From contig NC_014664.1 of NCBI RefSeq assembly GCF_000166055.1, forward strand, positions 3,441,501 to 3,505,500: DNA of 64,000 nt, given 5' to 3'. Shown here piece by piece: positions 7,917 through 16,825 of the stretch. The first letter of the stretch is position 1. Each line of letters starts with the position of its first letter. Position numbers and translations under genes: made by a program. The stretch is from Rhodomicrobium vannielii ATCC 17100. Its GTDB lineage: Bacteria; Pseudomonadota; Alphaproteobacteria; Rhizobiales; Rhodomicrobiaceae. The notes beneath the pieces were generated by a model. It was given only the letters and a program-made list of their open reading frames with translations, did no database searches and was not told the origin of the DNA.

Positions 7917-10849
7917 CCGCACACCTCGACGGTCTCGGATACGTATGCACGGGTAGCTTTGCTTTGCTCTGCGGCCCGCTCCTGGTTGAGCCGGAATAGG
8001 CGGGCAAGAATTTCATCGTCGGTCAGTTTCCCGGCGCGGAAGTCTGCGCCCCAGCCATATGCGTCCGCAACCGCCTCATCAAGCGCTCTGTGCGCATGAT
8101 CGAGCCATGCGGGGCGCGCGTTATAAAGGTTGGTGAGGGTGCGCTTGGCCAGCTCCTTTGCTGCGGCATCGTTTACCGGCAGGACGCGATCCGGATAGCC
8201 GGGCACGACCTCGGGCTCGCGTCGCACGAGGTCCGGCGGATTAAGCCAGTTCTCGCGCAGTTCATTGAGCCTCGCGGCGGCCAAGGCGATAGCCTGTGCG
8301 CGGGGGTCGTCGGCATAAATGGCAGCGGAAATGTCGGGGGTGAGGCCTTCCGGAAAAGGGAACGTCAAGAATACTTCCGTGTTCGAATAAGTGATGTCGT
8401 TTCCCGCACCTATCCACGAACACTTATTAAAAGTCCAAACATCATGGAATTTGGAGTGTAATATTCCGAGTGTCGTAAAGTCATCCTTAGCAAATACGAC
8501 GAGCTTTTGATCAGGCAGCACGGAAGACGGCAGAAAGCCAAATGTCCGATAGCTCGATACCATTGGTGTGCCGATGTAACGGCTAAATCCGTTCAGAGCT
8601 TCCCTCATTTTCGGGCGTGATCGAGCATGTCGCCACCAAACTTCTCGTTCAATCTTCGCCCGTACAGCAAATGAGCCATCATTTTTGAGCCGCTGACGGT
8701 AGGGTCGCACCCGCTTCTCGATATACGCATACGGCGTTTCATAATATGATGACTCTTTTTCGGACACCTCAGTCCCGAAGTCGATAACCCACTTGTCGGG
8801 GCGCAGCCCGTTGAAATCGTCTCCGTTGAGACTTGGCTTCAAAACGTCGCTGTTTGCTCGCCCGTTTACGTTACGTGGTGCGGCCAGCATTGCCCTAGCC
8901 AACGCGGCGGGGAGTTCAAACTCTCCATTCAATATTACCCCTACAAAGCAAACGCCCTTATTCTGATCGAGCCGCTGTGTTCTGGTTAAATCCAAGCCGT
9001 TCGAAGCGGCCGTTTGGCCATTGGTAACGTCGAAGCAGACGAGCGAAACCCGCACTGCGGCTCCTTCAATAGTCCATTCTTCGTCGCTCCATGCAGCGAA
9101 AATTCGCCCCTTGTCGACAATGTTCTTGAGCGGTTCCCTGTTAGCCCCGCTCCGGATCGAATTAGTCGCTACCAATCCGGCGCGTTCGAGTTTGCCCTCT
9201 AGCATGTTTGCAAATGCGCTAGCAAACCAGTAACACACCAGATCGACGCCGCTTGGCACTTCCGGCCATGCCTGGCGTAAGGCTAGCGTGTAAGCCTCGC
9301 CTAATTCGCCGATCATTTACTTGTTGCCTAAGAACGGCGGATTCCCAACGACCACGTCCGCTGAGGGCCATTCCGCCCGCGTGCCGTCGAGGGCGAGAAC
9401 GGCATCTCGGTTCTCGATGTTTTCCAGCGTCCGCAGGATCGGATTTCGCGCCGCATCAAAACCGTTGCGGCGCATCCATTGGATTTCGCCGATCCATACC
9501 GAAACTCGCGCCAGTTCTGCTGCATAGGGATTGATTTCGATGCCAAACACGTTTTCCGGCCCGACAGACGGGGCAAATCGCCCGAGCCCCAGCGCTTCGG
9601 CGTCGAGATTGGCGCGGTGCTCTATATCCTTCAGCGCCAGAAGCGAAAGATAAAGAAAATTGCCTGAGCCGCACGCGGGATCGAGCACTCGGAAGTTGCG
9701 AAGCCGTTCAACGAATTTCGAATGATGCTCTTTGGCCGCTCGCAATGCCGCTTCTTCGGCGCGGCGAGCTACCATAAACACCTTGCGGGCCTCGGCCTGT
9801 GTCGCCGGAACGCGAGCCCGCGCTTCGGCAGCCTTGTCCATCTGGCCTGCGATGGCGGCCTTCGCTTCAGTCCATTCGCGCTCAAGCGGCTCGATGATCA
9901 CCGGCCGCACAATCTGCATGATCTTGTCGCGATCCGTATAGTGCGCCCCAAGCTGGCTGCGCTTGTTGGGATCGAGCCCGCGTTCAAATAAGGTGCCGAA
10001 AATTGAGGGATCAATTTCCGACCAGTCAAGTCGCGCGGCGGCAAGCAGGTTGGCTATGTCGTCAGCCTCAAGCGGCAAGGCGCTGTCATCGTCGAAAAGG
10101 CCGCCGTTGAACCATTCGACTTGTTCAAAGCCCACCATGCCGCCTGAACGCATCGCAGAAAACAGGGTTTGGGCATGGGCGGAGAACTGGCTCGGATTGC
10201 TCCGGCTCGCCTCCAGCATGCGCGTGAATATCGCGTCCGGTAACAGACGAACGTCTTCGGCGAACATGCAGAAGACCAGACGATTGACGAAATGGGCAAC
10301 CTGATGAGCCTCGTTCCCACGGTCGCGGAGCCGTTGAGCGAGGGAAGCGAATTCCCGTGCCGCTTCCTCGGTCAGCATTTGACGGGTTTTAGCCGGGCGC
10401 AACCTTTCTGGGTCTTCGAAGCAGGCGCGCAGCAAGTCGCGCTTCGCCCCATTGGCTAGGTCTTCCAGCGTGATTTCGTGGACCTGCTGGACCGTGTTTG
10501 TCCAGTTGGTGTGGATGCGAATGCGCTCCATGTCGGACACGATCAGGAGCGGCGGGCTTTCAAGAGCGATTGAGTAGCGAAGAAGCTGGTCGAACGCCTT
10601 TTGAAGGTTGGCGGCGTGTCCCTTGTATTCCCAGGCGAAGCAGCCCTTTCGCCAAACATCAGCCCAGCCTTCGCCGCCACTCGTTTTTGTCGCGCCCTTC
10701 TCGAACGTGAACCACGTCCCTTTCGGATCGGCTTTGATCGGGTCTTCAATGCCGAGCAGGCGACAAATGTCGTTGAAGTGGCTTTGGGAGGCGGATCGCT
10801 CCTTGAGCTCGACGTTGCGCCATTTTGAAAGGAACTCGTGCGGGGTCAT
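7913..10849 (-). pseudogene. MmeI-like restriction-methylase gene split by an in-frame ochre stop
   Basis: Two readings in the same frame, 10849-9320 and 9316-7913, are separated only by TAA at 9317-9319. The N-terminal part begins MTPHEFLSKWRN and carries a nuclease-like FAWEYKG motif, then the adenine methylase motifs LDPACGSGNFLYL (motif I) and NPPFLG (motif IV). The stop falls three residues after NPPF. The C-terminal part starts at once with MIGELGEAY and LVCYWF, and ends with the target-recognition-like TEVFLTFPFP and LTNLYNARPAWLDHAH stretches. Joined, it is about 979 residues, the usual size for class I SAM-dependent MmeI/type IIG enzymes. One base change (for example TTA to TAA) accounts for the break. 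The ATG at 10849 fits the family start. Confidence 0.8.
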
Positions 10850-11384
10850 GCGTTCTCGCATCAATGGCTCAGCCCCTAACCAGAGCGTCGCGCGCAAAAG
10901 GGCGATCAAAAATCACTTCGCAACCGAACAGACGTGCGCCGACCTTACGACGACTCACGCTTTGCCATTTATGACTGAATTACTATTTTAGGCAATCGCG
11001 GCGCGTTGCATTGCGTCAATCAAAAAACGCCATTGCTTTCACCCAAGGGGCGTTAACAGTAAAGGTCATCCGTCCGGTCCCAGCAAACAGGCGGCGGTTA
11101 TATTCCGCATGTCTGACTTTCGCGGCGTCCGTTCCTCTCGTCAAGCATCGAGAGCGGAAAGAGCATCACCTATCTACCCGGGTAGATTCCTCTCAGGGCC
11201 TTATCCATTGCGGTGTCCAAACGGTTGCCTCGCCGCCGTGTCCGGAAATCATGTCGCCTTGAGCGGTGTATCGTTCACTTTCGAAACGCCGATGATAAGA
11301 CCACGCGCGCCAGCAGGTGTCGAAGGCGCCTCTTAATGAGCCAGGTCGAACATTCGACCTGTGCACGCATGGAGCGGCTTGCTA
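10850..11384. other. Gene-free stretch upstream of the restriction operon
   Basis: No convincing gene on either strand. It should hold the promoter of the leftward restriction operon. It contains the palindrome at 11173-11186 and ends at the TA target of the IS630 copy. Confidence 0.5.
11173..11186. repeat. Island palindrome, copy 1
   Basis: TCTACCCGGGTAGA, a perfect 14-base palindrome (16 bases with the flanking A and T). One of four related copies in non-coding parts of the island (others at 12584, 13803 and 27790). The right-hand flank (TTCCTCTCAGGGC) also resembles that of the other copies, so all four share orientation. It lies about 320 bases upstream of the restriction operon. Confidence 0.6.
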
Positions 11385-12467
11385 GTGCACTGACTCATTC
11401 AGAAGGTGCAGATTGAGGCGGTTGAGCTTGTCGAAGATTTCATCGGCGGTTTTGGTCCAGACGAAGGGTTTTGCGTTCCGGTTGTGATCGGCGATGTAGC
11501 GCTTGATGGCGTCTTCGAGGTCGGCGACGGATTTGAAGACGCCACGACGGATGCGCCGCCGGGTAATGGCGGAGAAGAAGTTTTCGACCGCGTTCAGCCA
11601 GGACGCCGAGGTCGGCGTGAAGTGAAAAACCCACCTCGGATGATCCGCCAGCCAGGCGTCCACCTTGGGATGCTTGTGGGTTCCGTAGTTGTCCAGAATG
11701 ACGTGGATGATCTTGCCGGCTGGGACCTTGCGCTCCACGGCGTTGAGGAATTTGATGAACTCCTGATGGCGGTGGCGCTTCATGCAGCGGCCGAGCACGG
11801 TTCCATCCAGCACGTTGAGTGCGGCGAACAGCGTGGTGGTTCCGTTGCGCTTGTAATCGTGGGTCATGGTCGCGCATTTGCCGGGCTTCAACGGCAGGCC
11901 CGGTTGAGTGCGGTCGAGCGCCTGGATCTGGCTCTTCTCGTCGATGGACAGGACCACGGCATGGCAGGGCGGGCTCATGTAGAGGCCCACCACATCCTCG
12001 ACCTTTTCGGCGAAGGCGGGATCGTTCGACTTCTTGAACGTGCGCAAGCGGTGCGGCTGAAGGCGGTGGGCTCCCCAGATGCGCTGCACCGTGCGCAAGC
12101 TGACGCCCGCCGCCTTGGCGACAGCGCGTCCGGTCCAATGCGTGGCGTTTCCGGGGGGCTCGGAACACGGCAGCGCCAGCACTTTCGCGACGCTCTTCGC
12201 TGACAAAGGCGGCTTGCCTGGCTTGCGGGTCTGGTCGCGCAACAGCCCGTCCACCCCTTTTTCGGCGTAGCGCCGCTGCCAACGCCATACGGCTGGCCGG
12301 CTGACGCCGCTTAAGCGGGCGACGTCGAAAACGGAACGGCGCTCAGCAGAATGAAGCACGATCTTTGCCCGCTGCGCGTGCTTCTGCGGGCTGTTGCGGT
12401 CCCCGATGACCGCCGCCAAACGTGAGCGGTCTTCGGACGAGAGAAGGATGCAGACGGTTTGAGCCAT
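11382..12467 (-). CDS. IS630-family transposase
   Basis: 361 residues. The N-terminal 110 residues are a helix-turn-helix DNA-binding region (VARLSGVSRPAVWRWQRRY). The DDE catalytic core follows: VLSIDEKSQIQALDRTQPG (first Asp), HVILDNYGTHKH (second Asp), and TPTSASWLNAVENFFSAI (Glu). All three residues are present. The stop codon TAG is not wholly inside the element: it is made from the last C of the left end plus the target TA, so the gene needs the flanking target to terminate. Confidence 0.92.
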   Translation of the reverse strand: MAQTVCILLSSEDRSRLAAVIGDRNSPQKHAQRAKIVLHSAERRSVFDVARLSGVSRPAVWRWQRRYAEKGVDGLLRDQTRKPGKPPLSAKSVAKVLALPCSEPPGNATHWTGRAVAKAAGVSLRTVQRIWGAHRLQPHRLRTFKKSNDPAFAEKVEDVVGLYMSPPCHAVVLSIDEKSQIQALDRTQPGLPLKPGKCATMTHDYKRNGTTTLFAALNVLDGTVLGRCMKRHRHQEFIKFLNAVERKVPAGKIIHVILDNYGTHKHPKVDAWLADHPRWVFHFTPTSASWLNAVENFFSAITRRRIRRGVFKSVADLEDAIKRYIADHNRNAKPFVWTKTADEIFDKLNRLNLHLLNESVH

Positions 12468-12524
12468 GCCTGAAGCATGCCTTGCTTCGTCTGCTTTGTG
12501 AATCCTATGTTTGCGTCAGTGCAC
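11385..12524 (-). mobile_element. IS630-family insertion sequence
   Basis: A 1140-base element flanked by TA at 11383-11384 and 12525-12526, the TA target duplication of IS630 elements. The ends are inverted: GTGCACTGACTCA at the left, and its mirror GTGCACTGACGCA read inward from the right. It holds one transposase gene reading leftward. Both ends and the gene are intact, so the copy may be active. It separates the two palindrome copies at 11173 and 12584. Confidence 0.9.
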
Positions 12525-12583
12525 TAGATTCCGCCAGGAGATTGGGGATTTCGCAAGCGGCGCGCGCGAAGGCGCCGCCTGCG

Positions 12584-12597
12584 TCTACCCGGGTAGA
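12584..12597. repeat. Island palindrome, copy 2
   Basis: TCTACCCGGGTAGA, identical in its 14-base core to copy 1. The flank TTTCTGCCAGC matches copy 4 (TTCTGCAAGC). It lies between the right end of the IS630 element and the stop of the small broken gene. Confidence 0.6.
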
Positions 12598-12630
12598 TTT
12601 CTGCCAGCCCTATTTCACTATCAGCTCGGT

Positions 12631-13487
12631 CTACTGATGCATGGCGAGGTGTTCCTGGAGGACTTCAATGGCGGCCATAGCTACATCAGGGCCGCAGGAG
12701 GCAGCAGCGGTCGCAAGCTTTTGCAGCAGGACATCGGGGTCCTGGTACTTCAACCGCTCCTCCAGCGTCATGCTGCCCATAAAGTCGCCGCAGATAAGCT
12801 CCAGGGCGACGTTGTCGTGAGCGGTTCCGGTGTCATGCTTCACCTTTTCGAGAGCCAACTCTACAATTTCGGCCTGCCCCTGATAAAGGCGAAAGGTCTT
12901 GACCTGTTTTTGCTCCTCGCCCGCTTCCAGGCTCTTGCCTTTCGCTTTCGCCTTCCGGACGAGTTCGTTGAGGTCACCCCTCGACATCTTTTCTGCCGCC
13001 TCAAGCCACTCCGCTGCGTTTTCGGGGGTAACGACGCCTGAGATCGCACGCAGCTTGGTCCAGCCGATGGCTTCAAGCTGCGCGGCAGAAATCTTGCAAT
13101 TCGAAAGCACGTCGTAGATGCGCATCAATACGCTCTCGCCCGCCTGATGCCCTTTCCCTTCTCGAGCCATTCATTAAAGGACGAGTAAGGAGCGAACCAG
13201 CCCTCTCGTTTCACGCGCAATAGCCGACCACCCATGCGGAAGGCCGTCTTGTCGTAAAGATTTGCCGAGGAGTCGATATCGCTCAGGGTCTCTTCGAGAT
13301 CTGCGTTCTCGATTTCATGAACGATGTCGCCAAGTTCGCTGTCGTAGGGCTCGGTCCATCCGGCAGGCGCGGGAAGGCTCGTCTCCGGCGCCTCAATTTG
13401 AAGCGCCGCTTCGACAAGCGCATCGTGACCAATAGGCACGCTTGCATCCTTCGGCCGAGTTATCTTCTTCTTGAAGGTGACGATCAT
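12631..13487 (-). pseudogene. Hypothetical mobile-element protein gene broken by one base
   Basis: Two overlapping frames, 13487-13125 (120 residues, ending IRRARAY) and then 13126-12631 (continuing MRIYDVLSNCKISAAQLEA). Between them the sequence is TATTGATGCGC; adding one G (TATTGGATGCGC) gives RARAYWMRIYDVL and a single protein of about 285 residues. I recall similar proteins with a run like F-x-EWxEKxxGIRRAxAYW-I from mobile elements but know no function. The C-terminal half is Lys/Glu-rich and helical. The break also creates a TGATG stop-start overlap, so the second half might be reinitiated. Confidence 0.55.
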
Positions 13488-13802
13488 TTGCGGAGGCCTT
13501 TCCTGGAAAATGGAGAGGCACCGGCACGCCTGCCGAAAGACATAGAGAGCCCCGAACAGTTTTCATGTCGGTGCCCTCCTTGGCTATGGCCAGACATCTG
13601 AGAACTCGGGATGATCCGTCCTCACCCTGCATATCGGGCTCGATGATCGAGCATGCGGGAGAAGACATCAGCACTCGATTTCCATCGACGTGCTGCGGGA
13701 GCGCAAAGCGCGGATACCGAGACGTTTCTCAGCGTCTGTCGGAGCAGAACGTAGGGTGCATTTATTTCAAAGGCAAGCAATCAACTGGCTTGAACGCGGT
13801 AG
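13488..13802. other. Gene-free stretch upstream of the reverse transcriptase locus
   Basis: No convincing gene on either strand; the open frames crossing it are Arg/Ser-rich and look like shadows. It must hold the promoter of the leftward small gene that starts at 13487, and perhaps that of the rightward RNA/reverse transcriptase unit. Confidence 0.4.
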
Positions 13803-13816
13803 TCCACCCGGGTAGA
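13803..13816. repeat. Island palindrome, copy 3
   Basis: TCCACCCGGGTAGA, one base off the perfect palindrome and identical in core to copy 4 at 27790. It sits 23 bases before the structured RNA element and 107 bases before the reverse transcriptase start, so it may be an operator or promoter element for that unit. Confidence 0.6.
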
Positions 13817-13838
13817 CACCGCACTGCCTTGGCGACAA

Positions 13839-13890
13839 GGAGGTCGATCCGCTGTAAAAAGCGGCAGGCGCACGGAAGTGCGCGACCTCC
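13839..13890 (+). ncRNA. Candidate structured RNA: three-way junction upstream of the reverse transcriptase
   Basis: GGAGGTCG (13839-13846) pairs perfectly with CGACCTCC (13883-13890). Enclosed are two hairpins: CCGC (13849-13852) with GCGG (13861-13864) over an 8-base loop, and CGCAC (13869-13873) with GTGCG (13878-13882) closed by GGAA, a GNRA tetraloop. Together this is a compact three-way junction. It lies 32 bases before the reverse transcriptase start. Several reverse transcriptase defence systems need a nearby structured RNA, so this could be the partner RNA; it could also be a leader that only controls translation. No homologue is known to me. Confidence 0.5.
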
Positions 13891-13896
13891 CTTTGA

Positions 13897-13921
13897 GCGC
13901 ACTCCAAGAAAGGAGATGCGC
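13897..13921 (+). promoter_or_regulatory. Hairpin covering the reverse transcriptase ribosome binding site
   Basis: GCGCACTCC (13897-13905) pairs with GGAG-A-TGCGC (13912-13921) around the loop AAGAAA, with one bulged A. The paired GGAG is the Shine-Dalgarno sequence for the GTG start at 13923, so the hairpin would hide the site and lower translation unless opened. Confidence 0.5.
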
Positions 13922-13922
13922 G

Positions 13923-15325
13923 GTGCCAGTTGCCCTGATCGAAGGCGTTCTGTTCGAACACAATCTTTCCGACGCCTATCTGAAACGGGTGCGGAAGGAG
14001 ATCGGTCTCGCGCGCAAGACCACAAAAAAGCTGACCCAGACCTCATTCAGTCAATCCAGAACGGTGACTAGCTGGCGAAGCAGGAAGCCGTCACCGCACT
14101 TCTCACCGATCAGGGCGTCAAGCTCGTCTCCGCCCTCAGCGCCAACCGGAAGCTCGCGGCCTCCAAATGCAAGACCCTCGACGAATGCCTTGAGGTCTCG
14201 ACCACGCTCGACCTTTGGCATCCCATCACGGAGCCGGTGCGGGTCTGGCCGATCATGAAGTCGAACGGCGGCTATCGCATGATCCACGATCACGGTTTGC
14301 GGCACAGGACGGCGCAGCACCTCGTCAAGCGCGTGGTCGACGTCTTCTTTGTGCCCCGCTCCTTCCAGTATACCCATCTCGGCTATCAGGCCGCGATCCA
14401 GCAGACGAAGGCTTTCATCACGCAAGGTTATGTCCATGTCGCGCATCTGGACATCACCGACTTCTTTGGCAGCTTCGACCTTGAGAAGCTGCTTTCCGAG
14501 CTGCCCTTCAAGCAGGCAACGGCAGGAGCGCCCTCCAATGGGGGGCTACCGCCCCAATCGGGGAAAGGGAAAGGACTGCCGCTCCCGCATGAAGTGGTGG
14601 AGCATGTCGTCACAGGACGATACATGACTGTGCGTTTGAAGCTCAGGAAGAATCCCTATTGGAATTCTCCCCTCCCTTCCCCTGCACAGTTGCTTGACAC
14701 CGCCCGCCTGGGAATTCCCCAGGGCTCGGCTTGTTCATCGGTCGTGGCCGCGTATACGGTTTCGGGTCTGGAGTGGTCTCCCACTCCGGATGTGAAGCTC
14801 GTCAATCTGGCTGACGATTTCCTGCTTCTCGCAAAAAGCCCAAAGCTTTGCGCGGAGGAAACCGATGCACTCGCCGAGACCATAGGGAAGCTCCCGGGCG
14901 GGACTTTCAAGCTCAAGCTCAAGACCGCGACAGAGGCCAGCAACGGATTTCAGTTTCTGGGGCACCACATTCAACTCGTCGACGGCTCGCTTCATGTCGC
15001 CCCGACCCTTGCGGCCGACGAGGACCTTGTAGGGAAGCTCGACGACCTCGAAGTGAAACTCGGCGAGATCGTGTTTCCCAAGCTTTCCAAGACCGTCAAG
15101 GTCGACAAGAAGGCCGCGATCCAATCCCTCGCGAAGTCCGCCGCCATTCTGGCTGGATGGAAGTCCGCCTTCTCCCAATGCTCGGACATCGACGGCTTCA
15201 TCGCGCCCTATGTCGATACGCTGAGCTGGTGGCTCGATGAGATCGGCGCGACCGTCGACGACCTCAAACAGGCTATCATCCCCGATATGGAGTACACGCC
15301 AAGTTTCTATGCCTTGGGGAAATAA
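13923..15325 (+). pseudogene. Reverse transcriptase gene of unassigned type, with one frame change and one stop
   Basis: A GTG at 13923 opens a 36-residue N-terminus (ALIEGVLFEHNLSDAYLKRV...). At A-AAA-AAG (14024-14030) the sense moves to the -1 frame, giving ADPDLIQSIQNGD, then TAG at 14069-14071, then LAKQEAVTALLTDQG and on without a break to 15325, about 467 residues in all. The polymerase motifs are clear: NGGYRMIHD, the catalytic HLDITDFFGSF, GIPQGSACSS, VNLADDFLLL (LADD in place of the usual YADD) and GFQFLGHHI. All three catalytic Asp are present. I see no retron NAxxH or VTG motif and no group II intron maturase domain. The conserved core lies wholly after the stop and could start at GTG 14237. 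Confidence 0.75.
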
Positions 15326-15349
15326 GTCAGGAATGGGAGCAAGAACGCC

Positions 15350-15578
15350 GTGTTCGACAAGCATGCCGCGATCCAACAGCTCGCGAAGCCCGCCGCGATC
15401 GTCCATGGCTGGCAGGCCGCATTTTCGCAGTGCGACTGCATTGACGCAGTCCTGTCGCCCTACCCCGAAAATCAGGCCTCATGGCTGGAGACCATTGGCG
15501 CTACCGAGGCTCAGATGAAACACGCCAATCACGTCGGATATGGTGTACCGCCCTGGGTTCTATGCCTTCGGGAAGTGA
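15350..15578 (+). pseudogene. Diverged tandem copy of the reverse transcriptase C-terminal module
   Basis: Immediately after the reverse transcriptase stop, the text FDKHAAIQQLAKPAAIVHGW, then AFSQCDCID and WLETIGATEAQMKHA, repeats residues of the enzyme's own tail (VDKKAAIQSLAKSAAILAGW, AFSQCSDID, WLDEIGATVDDLKQA). After one frame change near 15527 it ends VYRPGFYAFGK and a stop, against EYTPSFYALGK in the enzyme. So a unit of about 75 residues is present twice. It is either the end of a second, mostly deleted reverse transcriptase gene or a module that repeats in this family. Confidence 0.65.
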
Positions 15579-15871
15579 TGCGGGTTATCGAGATAAATGC
15601 AGGCGTCAGCGCGACGAGGTCGTCGCGAAGGGTGATGACCATTTCGGTCGTTATGCCACTGCTGAGCGCCGAAGAGTTCTACGGTTTATTCACGGCTTCC
15701 GAATTGTCGCCCGACCGCGAAGAGCAAGCGCGGCATTCTCATTCTCGGACGCGGATGCACTATGTCGCTCGCGAGAAGATATTGTGCCGAGATGGTCGCT
15801 TGCGGACGCTCGCTCCTATCGAACGGAAGTTCGCTTGTCGCAACAAAGCGGACTTCCGCAAGGAACATTAG
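15578..15871 (+). CDS. Possible small protein after the reverse transcriptase module
   Basis: 97 residues beginning MRVIEINAGVSATRSSRR, from an ATG that overlaps the stop of the preceding module as TGATG. Composition is mixed (SAEEFYGLFTASELSPD, then an Arg/His-rich tail). I recognise no family and there is no separate ribosome site, so it is only a possibility. Confidence 0.2.
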   Translation: MRVIEINAGVSATRSSRRVMTISVVMPLLSAEEFYGLFTASELSPDREEQARHSHSRTRMHYVAREKILCRDGRLRTLAPIERKFACRNKADFRKEH

Positions 15872-15930
15872 GGTGGGGCCGTCTTTAAGACGGCTTTGGC
15901 TACAAGAGCTTGCCTTGGCGCATATCGCCC

Positions 15931-16482
15931 TCAGGCTTCGATCTCATCCGCCTGCCCCGAAAAAAGCCAGTCAGAGGACAGGATATGCCCCTCGCACAAG
16001 ACGTCAAGATCCTCCTCTCTCAGGGACGAAGAACCCTTTTCAAGCAACAGTGCGGTCTCGATGCTGATCCCGCACGGCGCATAGAACTGAGTCAGTTCCA
16101 TGTTGAGGACGCGCCTGGCGATCCGCGCCCTCAGGGCAATAGCGCGGGGCGAAGCATCGTCGGGAAACAGGTTTCCATGCCAAGGCATGAGCCTCTCGGC
16201 AAACTCGATGCGTCCCATTGATTCCAGAATGATGAAAGTCTCCAGCCAAAGACTTTCGGGCAGATCATTGATTGTCCTCCCCGGAGTATCCGCCGATTTG
16301 AGCATTCGCAGCAGCCACTCCCCGGCAAGCTCGCCAGAAGACATGCCTTGTTGCTGTATGTGAGGATCCGTACCTGCGGCGACGGCGGCTTCGATCCAAT
16401 GACGGGCTTTCCGTTCTCTGGCGCGGGCGTGCGCGATGCCGGCAAAGCTGAAGTTGGCGGACTCGAACATATCGATCGTCAT
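15931..16482 (-). CDS. Hypothetical protein
   Basis: 183 residues from ATG at 16482, chosen because GGAG lies six bases upstream. The product is soluble and helical (SFAGIAHARARERKARHW, then a middle with LESLWLETF-type segments and RRVLNMELTQF). There is no signal peptide or membrane segment and no family that I recognise. It is the only gene between the reverse transcriptase locus and the IS66 copy, pointing left, so its relation to either is unclear. Confidence 0.5.
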   Translation of the reverse strand: MTIDMFESANFSFAGIAHARARERKARHWIEAAVAAGTDPHIQQQGMSSGELAGEWLLRMLKSADTPGRTINDLPESLWLETFIILESMGRIEFAERLMPWHGNLFPDDASPRAIALRARIARRVLNMELTQFYAPCGISIETALLLEKGSSSLREEDLDVLCEGHILSSDWLFSGQADEIEA

Positions 16483-16812
16483 GAGTGTCTCCGTATATAC
16501 GCAGCACAATCCGGCGACGCACAGTGCGCGCGCCGATGGCTAAGCGGCAAATCTGTTGGACGTGTTCGGCAGAAGCGATGAAATGAATGATCGCTAACTG
16601 GCTTCTTTATTCCGGCCGTTTCTTCGGCAAGGTACCGAAGTCACGCGAGAAGCCTTCAGATCTACGAGACGTATCTGACGGGATTGAATTTAAGCGTCGG
16701 GAGCGTTCCTGGCTGTGCATCTTCTACTCGCTGACATCGGACTGTGTCTAAATCAGTAAAAATCTTTTACAAAAAGCGCAACCGTATTTTTGGCACGAAA
16801 CGGCCATATTTT
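16483..16812. other. Gene-free stretch before IS66
   Basis: I see no gene here. It is A/T-richer than the surroundings toward 16755-16812 and ends in the 8-base IS66 target CATATTTT (16805-16812). Confidence 0.4.
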
Positions 16813-16825
16813 GTAAGCGGTGTTC

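Noticed and set aside
12551-12578. Terminator after the 12631-13487 gene
   Set aside because: A GCGGCGC/GCGCCGC stem is present but no T run follows on the relevant strand.
13839-15325. Retron (msr-msd RNA plus reverse transcriptase)
   Set aside because: The enzyme lacks the NAxxH and VTG motifs and the upstream RNA lacks the long msd stem bounded by retron-type inverted repeats.
13923-15325. Group II intron
   Set aside because: No maturase or endonuclease domain follows the polymerase core and I see no domain V-like hairpin.
13923-15578. Diversity-generating retroelement
   Set aside because: The two tandem segments differ at all base types, not mainly at A positions, and no C-type lectin target or Avd gene is nearby.
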